This document shows, one piece after another, positions 51,470 through 63,495 of a DNA stretch of 64,000 nucleotides. A program made the position numbers and the translations under genes. Position 1 is the stretch's first letter; each line of letters opens with the position of its first letter. Source of the DNA: Glebionis coronaria (taxonomy: Eukaryota; Streptophyta; Magnoliopsida; Asterales; Asteraceae); the NCBI GenBank assembly GCA_025667525.1, contig CM046874.1, positions 423,505,729 to 423,569,728 of the forward strand, written 5' to 3'. Below the pieces are notes generated by a model, which searched no databases, was not told the origin of the DNA, and worked only from the letters and a program-made list of their open reading frames with translations.

Positions 51470-54449
51470 TTAAGGATAGTGGTTGTTCTAAACACATGAC
51501 GGGTAATCGAAGTTTGTTCTCGCGCTACAAAGCATATGATGGAGGTAACGTCACATTCGCTAGTAGTCTACGTGGTAATATCATTAACAAAGGTATGGTT
51601 TCTCTTGACTCCATGACCATTGAAAATGTTGAGCACGTAGATAATTTAGGGATTAACCTTTTAAGCATAGGTCAAATTTGTGACAATAAGTGTAAGGTCA
51701 TCTTTTCGGAAAATGACAGTGAAATCATAAAAGATGGAAAGGTTATTGGAAAAGGTGTTAGAAAGCATGGGCTTTATGTCATGAAGGTCAATAAGAAGTC
51801 AAGAGACAACATATGTCTTGCGACTATAGATGATAGTTCTAATCTTTGGCATAGGATATTAGGTCACGCTAATATGCGTCTAATTTAATCTTTAGTCTCT
51901 AAGGAGTTGGTAAGACACCTCCCCAAGATGAAGTTTGATAGTCACTTTTGTGATGCTTGCAAAGTTGGAAAGCAAGTTCACTCAAGTCACAAATCCAAGA
52001 ATTTGGTTTCAACCTCTCGGTGCTTAGAACTCCTACATATGGATCTCTTTGGACCTTCCGCCATACAGAGTTATGGAGGTAACCTTTATACCCTAGTTAT
52101 AGTTAACGGCTACTCTAGATTCACTTGGACTAGATTTTTGGCATCTAAGAATGAAGCTTTCGATCATTTCGAAATCTTTAGTCGAATAATTCCAAATCAA
52201 CTAGGATGTCCAATTGTCTCTATTAGGACGGATCATGGTAGGGAATTTGATAATGAAGTGCAATTTGGTGCCTTTTGTGAAGCTCATGGTATTACCCATA
52301 ACTTCTCGGCTCCTCGCACTCCACAATCAAATGGGGTAGTTGAAAGGAAGAATAGGACCATCCAAGAGATGAGTAGGACGATGTTAAACGAGCAATCTTT
52401 GCCTTAAAAGTTTTGGTGCAATGCCGTGGACACATTGACTTATATTCTCAACCGAATTCTTACTCGACATTTCCTAGGAAAGACCCCCTATGAGATTATT
52501 CAAGGTAAGAAACCCTCATTGGAATACTTTAGGGTGTTTGGAAGCAAGTGCTTTATCCTCAACACCAAAGACTACCGTACCAAGTTCGACCCAAAGTCTT
52601 ACGAGGTATCTTTTTATGTTATTCCCAAACTAGCAAAGCCTACATAGTCCTCAATAGAACCTCGGGCGTAATTGAAGAATCACTTAACGTGACTTTTGAT
52701 GAAACCCCTCCTTTAACCAAGACACCACCATTGGTCGATGATGACTTGGATGAAGTAGAAGTAGTTAAAGCCAAAGAGGTTAGAAAAATAGGAGTTGAAG
52801 ACCTTAGTGTTGAAAAGGAAGTAAACATTAAGGAATCTAAGGATCATACTCTCAATAACATCATTGGTGACTTAAATCAAAGGACCCTAAGATCTCAAGT
52901 CCAAAACCAAAGCAACTTCTTTTGTTTCATCTCCTTGATTGAACCGAATAATGTTAAAGAAGCTTTGACGGATGAGAGTTGGGTCAATCAATTCGTTGCT
53001 AATGATGTTTGGGAACTTGTTCCTCCACCTAGAAGCTCTACCATTATAGGAACCAAATGGGTATATAGGAATAAGCTAGATGAGAATGGTGTTGTGTCTC
53101 GTAACAAAGCTAGACTTGTAGCTCAAGGCTATAATCAACAAGAAGGGATTGATTATGACGAGACATATGCACCGGTAGCAAGATTAGAATCCATTAGAAT
53201 CCTTTTAGCCTACGCTTGTGCCTTATATATTAAGCTTCAACAAATGGATGTAAAGAGTGCGTTTCTTAACGGTTTGATCAATGAGGAGGTATATGTGGCT
53301 CAACCTCCTGGCTTCATTGATTTTGAGAAACCGGATCATATTTACAAGCTTAAGAAGGCACTTTATGGTCTTAAACAAGAACCTAAAGCTTGGTATGATA
53401 GACTTAAAGTGTTTCTTGTTAAACATGATTATACCATGGGAATGGTAGACAACACTCTCTTTACAAATAAGAAAGGTTCTCACCTCATAATCGTGCAAAT
53501 ATATGTTGATGACATTATATTTGGCTCAACTTGTCAAGAATTGTGTGATGACTTTGCCAAAATCATGCATGATGAGTTTGAAATGAGTATGATGGGAGAA
53601 CTTAACTTCTTTTTAGGACTCCAAATTAAACAAATGGACGATGTTATTTTCTTTAGTCAATCTAAGTACGCTAAAGAAATGCTAAAGAAATTTGGATTAG
53701 AAGAATCTAGACCAATGAAGACCCCAATGGCCTCGGATACTAAACTCACCGTAGATGATGATTGTGAGTCGGTAGACAACACCAAATATAGAGGTATGAT
53801 TGGTAGTTTGTTGTACCTAACGGCAAGTCTACCGGATATCATGTTTAGTGTTTGCCTTTGTGCTCGCTTCCAAGAGGCTCCCAAAACCTCTCACCTTGAA
53901 GCGGTTAAGCGTATCTTCCGATACATTAAGGGCACTATACATTTAGGATCATGGTATCCTAAAGGGACCGGCGTAGAAACCGTTGTCTACGCGGACTCGG
54001 ATCATGCGGGAGACTATGTGGACCGGAAAAGCACTAGTGGTGTTTGTACCTTCATGGGTTGTTGTTTAACTTCTTGGTTCTCCAAGAAACAAACCGCTCT
54101 TGCGATATCCATCACGGAAGCCGAGTATGTGAGTGCCAGAAAAGCATGCCAACAAGCTCTATGGATGAAGCAAGCGCTTGTTGATTACGGGATTTGTCTT
54201 GATGATGTTCCCATCATGTGCGACAATAAAGGTGCTATATACCTTAGCAAGAATCCCGTGCAACATTCGCGAACCAAGCACATAGAAATTCGTCACCATT
54301 TCCTTAGGGATAATGTTCAAAAAGGGAACATTTCAATAGAGAAGGTACCCTCCGAGGATAACTTAGCCGACATCTTCACTAAGCCACTTAAGAGGGAACC
54401 TTTTAATTACTTGCGTCTAGGTCTAGGATTAATTGAACATATTCCTTAA
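51470..54449 (+). pseudogene. Copia-3 pol (protease, integrase, RT, RNase H), broken
   Basis: The protease site DSGCSKHMTG starts near 51478. 51496-51888 continues the protease and pre-integrase region (LWHRILGH). 51907-52407 has the integrase core with all three acids ([25 protein letters not shown]). 52548-54449 has RT ([19 protein letters not shown]) and RNase H (YADSDHAGDY, ITEAEYVSA) to the normal end. Breaks: a stop near 51888, a stop near 52407 (TAA after the SLP block), a frameshift near 52610, and a small deletion around 52985 removing part of the region before RT. The RT-RNase H part is otherwise well preserved. Confidence 0.9.
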
Positions 54450-55881
54450 TTTCTTTCCCTTTATTGAGTCTCTTACTTTCTTTTGAGTCTTTTATCACTT
54501 TGAGTTATTGAGTCTCCTAAACTCTTCTTGAAAATCTTCTCTTCTCCTTTTCAAAATCCTCAAAGTCTCTTTCGAAAATGGTCAAGAAATTTTTTGACAT
54601 TGTTAATTCAATCTAAAAATGTTTTTCATAGATTCTTGCTATTAATCTCGAGCTTACAGAATTCATATGTATGATTCTCTCAAACATAGCAAGAACAAGA
54701 TAGAATCATGGAGGATCATTGTGTCATGACTTAAGGTCTTGTCTTACACACCTCCTACATCGATTTTTATTTTAAAATCCATGTATTTTGGTCAAATCCC
54801 TATTTGGTGAGTTAGTATGTGTTATCTTTGTCTATCTTTGCTTTTAAGCATATCTCTATGATAAGTGATGTAGTGATTTTACTACTCTTTAGGAAAAGAG
54901 AGCAAAAAAGGGTAAGTATTAACGAGCGGTTAAGGAAAACCACAAGTTATGACCCAAATAAAAGAAAGTGAGTTCGTTCTCGAGGAGGCTAGTGCGTTGT
55001 GTAATGAATTGATTAATGATGATTTTATGAGAAGAAAAGAAAAGAGAAATAAGAAAGAAAGACGGTTACGAAGACGGATCGAGCTAAGACGAAAAGGCGT
55101 TCACGTAAAACCGTAAAAACTACAAAATTAAAAATTTTAAAACCTAAAAATTAATTAAAAGCTAAAAGTAGTCTAAAATAATATAAATAAGAAGAAAAAT
55201 CCAATAAAAATATTTTAAAACCTTTTATTAATTAAATATTCAATTTTAAATGCTAATTAAAGCCCTAAAATTAAATATAATTAATCAAAATGTCCAAAAT
55301 ATTATTTTATTGAACAAATAACTTATTTATATTATCTAAAGACTAAAAAGAATTTTTCCTAATTTTTAAAAACTATTTTTCTATTTTTAAATTACAAAAA
55401 CTATTTTAAAACTAAAATAATTATAAAAAATAATAAAATAATGCTAAAAATAATTTACTAATTTTAAAAATCCTATTTTACTCTAATGAACAGTAGAAAA
55501 ATGAAAAAGTTTGAAAAATATAAAATTTACCACTAAAAGACAAAAACAGTTTAATATTAAACCCTAATTAAACTAAATTAATTCTAAAAAATAATTAAAA
55601 GATGAACAGTGACAACTTTTTTAACCAAAAAACCTTAAAATATTATTCTAAGCCTAGGAAAAATTTTGAAACAGAAAAATATTAAAATTTATCACTAAAA
55701 GACAAAAACAGAAATATTAAAAAGTATTAAAAAAGGCTATTTAATCTAAAAAATATAAAATGAACAGTAAATAAAAATTTAATCAAACAGAAAAATCCTA
55801 AATTAAATAAGAAAAATAATGGAATTGGTTTCAAGTCCTAACTCTAATTTTCACCCACAAAAGACAAAAATACTAGAAAAC
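54450..55881 (+). other. Post-pol region of Copia-3 and A-rich degenerate tandem DNA
   Basis: 54450-54940 has no ORF. 54949-55116 is a 55-codon ORF whose second half is very basic (RRKEKRNKKERRLRRRIELRR); it is unrecognised and may be the start of a third ORF cut short. 55120-55881 is extremely A-rich. Within 55480-55870, sequences atgaacagt (near 55486, 55602, 55759) and cactaaaagacaaaaacag (near 55532, 55692, and a variant near 55853) recur at roughly 115-160 bp, suggesting three decayed tandem units. Confidence 0.45.
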
Positions 55882-58295
55882 TGATAGTGACATGTGTTTG
55901 GTTTTGTCTGCTAGTATAGCAGTACCAACTAGTGAGCTACCAGTGGGAAAGGAGTTCCCACTGCTAGTGTATTTTGTTGGTCAGTTGACCAAATAAGCTC
56001 AGGAGAGCTTATTGTGAGCTTAGATTGGGTAATAAGGCACCTTTATACTCAGTTGAGTATAAGGAGTCAATCAAACAAGAAATCCACACAAGTTTATCAC
56101 AAAAATCACACAAAATAAGCACAATAAGTTTCTGATTAAGGCCTATATGCAGGTCTGTGAATAGTAGGCCTAGTTTACATGCATAAAAACAAAATTTAAA
56201 GGCCAATAACTTGCAAATAATCCAACCAAATGACAAATAAGCACTAAACAAACCTAAACAGACCTAAAATCTAGCAGACTACCAAGTATGATGGCAAAGT
56301 TCACACAAAATCAACCACAATAGGCAGTTTTCTGATTTAGGCTATGTTTTCAATTTTTTAGCATACAAATTTGTTCAAAACTCTACCAAATAGAAACCTA
56401 AGTACATGTATCACTTACTAGCATCCAAAGAAGTGAGTTTAGCAGGTATTAAAGCAAGATTAAATTGTTAAACCCTACTTAAGCCCTAATCCAAACACAC
56501 CTTTAAGTTCTGAAAATGATTTTTTACAAAGCCAAATCAATTTGAATCATAACAAAGCTGATCAAATCTTAGTCTAACATGCAATAACACTTAACATGAG
56601 CCATATCAAACCACTTAAACACTTTTCATGCATATTTCACATAAATCATACAAATCACACAAAATCTGCAATTTATGAAAACTGAAATAGGGATAAGGCT
56701 TTTACCTAGAGGGACCTACATCCAGGTCCCTCAGTGACTGCTATGTCACCTCCCACAAGCTCGGGCTTGTGCTGAGCCTTGAACTAATCAAGCTCCCACT
56801 TGAACCTGCTAAAATCAACAAGAACAAACACAAAAATGCACTTTCTGATTTCTAAAAAAATTTAAAACTTTTCATAAACTTTTTCACCAACTTGAAACCA
56901 ATGAACAACTTGTGAAACAAGTAACCACCTCAGTAATCCAATGATCCACTCCACTTTCACTTCATGGACCTTGGATTTCTGAAAACCTTAAAAGAACTTT
57001 TTGAATCCTTTGAAAACTCTAAACACAAAGTGTTTACACCATGGAAAAATGGAACTCAGATTCTCAAGCATACACCAAATTTCAAAAATAATAAAAGGAA
57101 TTACAATTTTTAACCAAAAATACCAACTTTATAACATTTAAAAAAGGATTACAAATGCTTGAATAAAAATCTGGAACAAAGGGCTTACACATGTTGTAAG
57201 CTCCTTAAATACTACTAGATAGAAGATTCTAGTTACAAAAACCCTAAGATATGAAATCCCTAACATGCCCTTTGAATTTTCAGTCAAATTTGCCTTCACG
57301 TGGTTGATGTTGATGCACAGCTGTAGCTAGTTTGTCTTGAACTGATCAGGAGCGTTCATTCAAGCTTTGGGAGCACGAAAACCATCTTAGCTGTTGATTG
57401 GTATGCAAGATTCGTTTTTTGCCCAAATAGGTGAAGCAGGGGACAAACGTGGGGACCATTTGGGTGGAGGGAAATGGGTTTTGTGAAGTGGGATTGGGTG
57501 AGGGTATGTTTAATCATGAATCTGGAGTAGATTAGGGAAAACCCCTTTGAATTAAGGATTTTAGGAATTTAGGGTTTATGGGTTTTGGGTGTTTAGCATG
57601 TAAGGGTTTGATTAATTTTAGGGATTAGTTTATTTAAAATGGTGTTAGGGAGGGAAAATTAAAAAATCAGTATTAAACTGATTACTTTGGTTGGGTAGAT
57701 TGTGACGTGGATGGAGTGGTGAGGTGGTGGGAGATGATTGGAGGGGAGGGGTGATGTGGAGTATTGGTTGACTGGGGTAAATTTGGGTGTCTGACAGAAA
57801 TGGCCCCCCAATGTTCTTCTTCCTTTCACTTTGTATATAATCAGCAACAAATTCATTTCCTTTGTTAACAAGTTTGGCAACTTGTCAATTTTGGCACATA
57901 AACTTTATAAACTTTTATCAAGGGCATTAAATGCACAATTTGCATTCTTCAAGGGCCATTCTTGTATGTCTTCAAACTTTAGGGACCCTATTCATATTTA
58001 TGAATATTTGAGGGGTATAAAGTGTTAATCTTCAAAAGTTGAGGGACTAATGTTGCCAATCTTCAAAACTTCAAGGGCATTTTGTAAATTCCATTCTTGG
58101 GCCCGGTTCATTGTGCGGCTTCATTTCCCGTGTTCGTTTTTGAATGACTCTTGTGATCTTTTGTCATTTCCTCAATATCCGTACCTAAAATACACAAGTA
58201 ACAAACACGAGCATATATTTGGTAGTTTTAATGATATTTAATGCATTTTAAGCCCGATTTAGACGATGAGACTATGTATAAAAGCAGTCTCATCA
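55882..58295 (-). mobile_element. Athila-3 3' LTR
   Basis: The right edge (TGATGAGACTGC on the minus strand at 58295) is set by the adjoining polypurine tract and matches the TGAT start of the other Athilas. The terminal hairpin GATGAGACT/AGTCTCATC lies at 58265-58294. The left edge is provisional: TGATAG at 55882 would give the expected TATCA end on the minus strand, but the A-rich DNA to the left could also belong to the LTR. No open frame in it looks real. Confidence 0.55.
55908..56062. repeat. Array of five perfect short hairpins
   Basis: CTGCTA/TAGCAG (55908-55922), CAGTGGGAA/TTCCCACTG (55941-55963), TTGGTCA/TGACCAA (55977-55992), AATAAGCTC/GAGCTTATT (55992-56013) and TTATACTCA/TGAGTATAA (56043-56062). 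Arms are 6-9 bp, loops 2-5 nt, with no shared sequence between hairpins. They lie near the presumed U5 end of the Athila-3 LTR. Confidence 0.85.
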
Positions 58296-60207
58296 CTCCC
58301 CCATACTAAACCATTGCCGTGACCTCACGCAATGCTAGAATAAAGTATCGTAGCATCTCCAAAATTCATTTTTATTCACTTTATTGGAATGATAAACTAG
58401 TCTACACTAATACTATTACTACTACTTGCGTTTTAGACATAATGTATAAGTTTCATCGCAAAATGGGACGTTTAGGTTCATAGAATAAGAACACGTGAAT
58501 GCTTCGTTAGAAATAATTTCATCGTCCTCGATTTTCACTCCAATTCCATGCCTAGCGTGCAACGAGATCATTGTCATTATAAGTTAGTAATGCTAACACT
58601 ACTCATATGCCCTAATCACGTACTTATCCTCCCATTATTCCTAAGTTGTATCTCTTATATTTTATTATGTCTTGAATGTTTCACGAGGATACATCATTGA
58701 CTTATGCGATAATAGAGATTTAGGTCTAAAAATAGAGTCCTAACGGTGTAACTAAGACCATCAAATCAATAACCCCTCCTAATAGACAACGATGTCAAAA
58801 AATTAAGTTAACAAGAAGAATCGATAAACACGGTTGTATAACGGTTTTGAACATGAGACTTATTACCAAGACTTTTATACGCCCCCTAACGGAAGGGCCT
58901 TATTATCTTTGGTTTACCTCCATCTTTTATTCAACTTCGCCATGAAGCTTTTATTATGACTTCGGTCTTGCCTTGCCTTTTATTATCCGCCTCATCGGTG
59001 GTTTTATTAGCCAAAGACGTATATCCTCACGTTAAAGCGAATTTTGGATATTTAAAGCTTCGAAGATTAAGGCTTGATTCACTTTAAATTTTGCATAGAT
59101 TTTTCGGCCTTGTGGGGCTTCAAATTGTTTGCTAGATTTAGGTGAGCACTTGAAATCTTATTATTGGGTGAAGCTTTCGATTATTCGGGTGCCAATACTT
59201 CAAAACCGTGACGCTGGCGATACCTTAATGTCTTCCCAATTTAATTACACGGAAGCTACTAGAAAAGACTAGAAACCCAACAATCCTAACTAAACCGCTA
59301 AGTCAATATTTATTAAGCAAAAATATTTACATGCGAAAGGAGAATAAGAAAACAACGAGAACACATGAGTTTTTGAAAGAATACGAGTACTCTACGTTTA
59401 GCATAGTAACTTATAATCAACTCTATCATTTCTCGTCCTCATTTAAGAGACTTAGCCTAATATAAGTTAAGGAATCAAAGCTAAGTGCTCAACACGCACG
59501 GTCGAGTCAAAAATTACTCTTATTCTCGCCATCGGAAAACCTACATTCGTGTCTTCAAACACTTATAAAATATAAGAAAAATTTTAAAATTTGGCCATTT
59601 TTAGCCTTATTTTGCAACAAAACGATAAACAAAAAGATAAACTTTGGAAAGCGTGAAAGTTTGGCAAGGCAAGTATCTGTTCACCCCCCATACTAAAGTT
59701 AAACATTGTCCTCAATGTTTCGAGTCTAGGGGTGCAAACACACCCATACTAGAGACGTAGTCGAATGCCTAATCTAGCATGGAAAGGGTGTAACCAATAA
59801 ATTAATAGCCGTTTATGAAGTGTGCTATAAACCTAAGGTTGGAACATCAAAAGGATATATCATTTGGATATTGAGAAAGTCTTCAAAGCAAACGATCGAG
59901 TGCTCCCATAAAACGAACACGAGAGGCTTCAATCGTGAAGATCATGATCTAAAAAGCACAATGCACAAACAACCACGGAACAAAGGTTGGAAGGGCACAA
60001 ATCCCCTCACATTAACTAATTAGAAAGCAATAATATGTACATGGATAAGCATGGGTCTCCCCCACGAGGCACCTTGTTTTTGATAACCGAGTCAAAAGCT
60101 ATACTCGAATCCCCATAAATGTGATCATTTAGGGATTATCATGGTGTGGTCAATTTTTGGTGGGGCTTACATGATAAACAAGGCCCAAAAACAACCGGTA
60201 TAAAGGA
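58296..60207 (-). other. Athila-3 polypurine tract and 3' non-coding region
   Basis: The terminal tract is 58296-58312 (minus strand GGTTTAGTATGGGGGAG). Related blocks recur inside at 59682-59698 (TTAGTATGGGGGGTG type) and 59741-59754. The hairpin AAACATTG-tcct-CAATGTTT is at 59701-59720. The first 30 bp after the tract (CCATTGCCGTGACCTCACGC) match the equivalent place in Athila-B (CCATTGCCATGCCCTCATGC). No credible ORF. Confidence 0.75.
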
Positions 60208-61351
60208 CTAAGTCCTTTGATGGTGCAAAATACCGGGATCGAAGATGGCGTTCTCATTTTCATTGGAAAAACAAGTCAACGCCACTTCATCGTGTGTCAA
60301 CACAAACCCAAAGGGTTTCAAGAACATAGGTGAGAAGAGATAGAGGGGTGGGACAATGGGTAAGTCATGAAAACATTGAGCTACTCGAGGTAGACTCACA
60401 CCAATCAAATAGAAGGATTTTCCATTTATTGCATTGGTGGAAGACCGAGATTTCCCTTTATAAGCAATTCCAGGATCAAATATCTCGTCCTCGGTGGAGA
60501 AAGGGGAGGGAACATAAGGGGATTCCCCCACACTAAGTCCACACAAAGCATCGTCAAAAGGAGAAGACGAGCTTGTAGTACTCAAAACACGTGGTGATGA
60601 CGGAGTTAGAGTTGTAGAAAAATCTTTTAAATTTAATTCAAAATCTTTTCCTTTTTCATCTTTTAAACTCTCCTTGTGAAAACTCGACTTAATTATGTCA
60701 AAAATATTCGGTGTTTCTAAAGCAATGTTAGTCACACTAAAAATTCTCACATTTGAAAAGCGTTTTGGCAAAGGTGGTGGTAAGTTCTCAAAACGTTTGT
60801 CGACAAAGAAAACTCCCCCATCGGGATCAACGTATTCATCACTCGAAGAATCATTCCCAATTGGAATCGTAGGCTTAACACTCTTAACCTCCACCGGCAG
60901 AGGGGACGGAACTTCATTTTTATCAACAACTCCTAAAACTCTTTTTGATGGGATTGACATTGTACAAAGACGTGATAGAATACACATGAGAAAGTGTGGA
61001 GTTTTGAGTTGCATTAATGACGAGTTCTTCCTCATTGAAACGAAGAGTGATTTTCCTTGCATGCACATCGATAAGTGCTCTCGAGGTATCCAAAAAAGAT
61101 CGACCTAAAATTAACGGAACTTTAGGATCAATAAGAATGTCAACAACAATAAAGTCTACAGGATAGTAGAACTTTCCAACTTTCACAAAGACGTCCTCGG
61201 CAACTCCACAAGCTAGAATCGTAGAATGATTGGCCATTTCGATTGGCATTCTTGAAGGAGTGAGATTGGGAAGGTTGAGAGATTTAAAAATCTCAAGAGG
61301 CATCAAATTAATACTAGCACCAAGATCGGCCAAGGCGTAGCATTCTTCCAT
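60208..61351 (-). pseudogene. Athila-3 protease and a C-terminal ORF instead of RT-integrase
   Basis: 60923-61351 carries the aspartic protease-like domain (ADLGASINLMP near its start, VPLILGRSFLDT). A 1-nt shift in an A run near 60950 moves the frame to 60208-61068, which continues (VVDKNEVPSPLP) into an acidic, Ser/Pro-rich region with an EDEIFDPGIAYKG block and, near the end, FGFVLTHDEVAL and a second FDPGI. No RT, RNase H or integrase motif is present between the protease and the 3' non-coding region. I do not recognise the function of the C-terminal part. Confidence 0.75.
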
Positions 61352-61372
61352 GTCTTGTATAGCACATGGGAT

Positions 61373-63495
61373 TTAAAACTTGCCGGGATCACCGACTTTT
61401 TGAGGTATGCGGCTTAGAAAAACCGATGAACAACTAGACGATTTTTGCAATTTCTCTTTGTTATTCAACATACTTTTGAAGTTCGCGGCAAATCGAGGCA
61501 TCATGACTAAGGCGTCGGCAAAACTTATATTAAAATGCAAGTCACGAAACATTTTCATAAAGAGTTCAAATTGATAATTATTTCGTTCTTGTGCCTTTTC
61601 CTTGTCTCGTCTTGAAGGGTAAGGTAAGGGTGGTGTGGGTTGGGGCATAGGCATAGGCATAGGCCTTGGAATCTCGGGTTCCATGATTGGTGTGGGTTCA
61701 ACCGTAGGTGTGGTTTGAGCGGTACTTCGTGGGCTTGGAATTTGCTCCTTTTCTACCACCACCTCGGGGTCTTTCTCTTTTTCCTTCTCCATAGAAGTAC
61801 TAGGACGAGAAATGGGTTCTTTGAAAGTTTTACCACTACGAGTAGTAATAACCTTCAATTCTCCTTTCGGGTTCACGATGGTATCACTAGGAAGACCACC
61901 CGAAGAAGAGGGCTTACACATGATAGCTTCAAACATTTTCCCATTCGGTCTTCAAACTTAGATTGCCTAGCATCCGCTTTTAACAACTCTTGCTTAATCT
62001 CATGTTGACCTTGCTCCATTTTTTGTTGATTTTGTTGGAGTCTTTGAACATTTCCTTCCATTTTATTAGCATGAGTTTTAATTTCATTAGCAAGTTCATT
62101 TTTAAGCTCGTTTTTCAACTCGGATCTTAAGCTAACCATTTCACGTTGCATATTGTCAAACTTAGCATCGTTTGCCTTAGCATAATTCAAAAATTCTCCT
62201 TGAAGATTTTTGGTGTGATCATTTTGAAAACCTTGAGTAGAAGTTTGAAAATCACGGTTTTGGTTTTGATTTGAAATTTGCCCATTTCCACTTTGATAAT
62301 TACCCTTGTTGTAATTCCTTTGATTTCCTTGATAATTACCACCTTGGTTGTTGTTTCGATAGTTATTAGCATTTTGATTTGGTGAAGCTTGATTTTGGCG
62401 GGAACCTTGGCCATTTTGGTTATAAGTTCCCGTGGCTATATAAGCACTCGAAGTGTTACCATCCGCGGTAATGCACTCGGAAAGATCATGAGCTCCACCA
62501 CACGACAAACAACTCTTAGAAACCTCTTTAACCGAAGCGGAATTCGAAGCTTCTTGAGCTTTCCAATGGGACATAAGGCTAGCAAATCTATCAAAAAACC
62601 GATTTTCTTCATTTGCTTCATCATGTAAAGCATTAATGCTACGAGACGATGATGAGCCCTTTTTGGCAACACTCGGTGTGTTACGAGGGCTATAAACCTT
62701 AGACCTATTCTCAATTATGACCAAAGCTTCTTCAACCGTTTTACACAAAAAATTACCACCCGCGGCGGCATTTAAATAATCTCTTTCATGATCGTTAAGT
62801 CCATTGTAAAACGTGTCTATTTGATGCAAGTCGGAAAAACCGTGATGAGGACATTCATGTAACATCTCCTTAAACCTATTCCAAGCCGTTGAAAAACTTT
62901 CATTTGATTCTTGTGAAAATTTAGAAATCTCATTTTTCAAATGCGTAGTCTTAGAGGGCGGAAAAAATTGGTTCACGAATTTTGAAACGAGATCCTTCCA
63001 CGTTAATATAGAATTGGGTGGCTCTTTCTCTAACCAAATTTTAGCGGGCCCCGCTAAGGAATACGGAAAAAGCATCATCTTAATCGAGTCATTCGAGACA
63101 TCCTTAAATTTGCAAGTGGCGGTAAGACGATTGAATTGGCGGATATGGTTGTGAGGATTGTCCTTCTCATCACCACGGAATTTGTTGTTTTGGATCATCG
63201 ACAACAAACTCGTTTTCACCTCAAAATTCTCCGCAAGGATAGCGGGAATCACAATAGCTTCTCCATAACCCTCGGTGGGTGCTTGAAGTAACTCCATCAT
63301 AGTTCGATTCGCCATGGTTGGTGCTTCTCTTACAATGGGTTCGTCAATAGGAGACTCCTCACTAGAATGAGTTGGAGTGGGAGTTTTGTTCTTTCGTCTA
63401 CGTGCACGTTTTGCTTGATTACGAGTTAGCATAAACGTCACGTACAACGAGGAGACGAGCAAAGAAGATTCTTTTTGGTGTTTTGTATTTTTCAA
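61373..63495 (-). pseudogene. gag: Athila-3 gag, one frameshift and one stop before protease
   Basis: The likely start is the inner methionine MLTRNQAKRARRRK near 63432; the open frame reaches 63495. It has a Ty3-type gag domain (RGDEKDNPHNHIRQF, IWLEKEPPNSILTWKDL), a CX2CX3HX4C knuckle (CLSCGGAHDLSEC), an Asn/Gln-rich region and a long helical Lys/Glu/Gln stretch probably forming a coiled coil. The frame shifts near 61900 into 61373-61936 (EAIMCKPSSSGGLPSD, ITTRSGKTFKEP) and meets a stop just before the protease (GDPGKF then TAA). It is clearly diverged from Athila-A/B gag. Confidence 0.88.

Larger units (their letters stand above)
48090..55116 (+). mobile_element. Copia-3: decayed Copia element of another SIRE-like family
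   Basis: The only plus-strand element. It has a 5' LTR (48090-49307), a Met primer site, decayed gag (49375-50534), a spacer, and decayed pol (51470-54449). No 3' LTR copy of 48090-49307 is found in the window, so the 3' end was lost or displaced by the neighbouring Athila-3. The right edge is uncertain. Gag-pol type resembles but is distinct from Copia-1/Copia-2. Confidence 0.85.
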
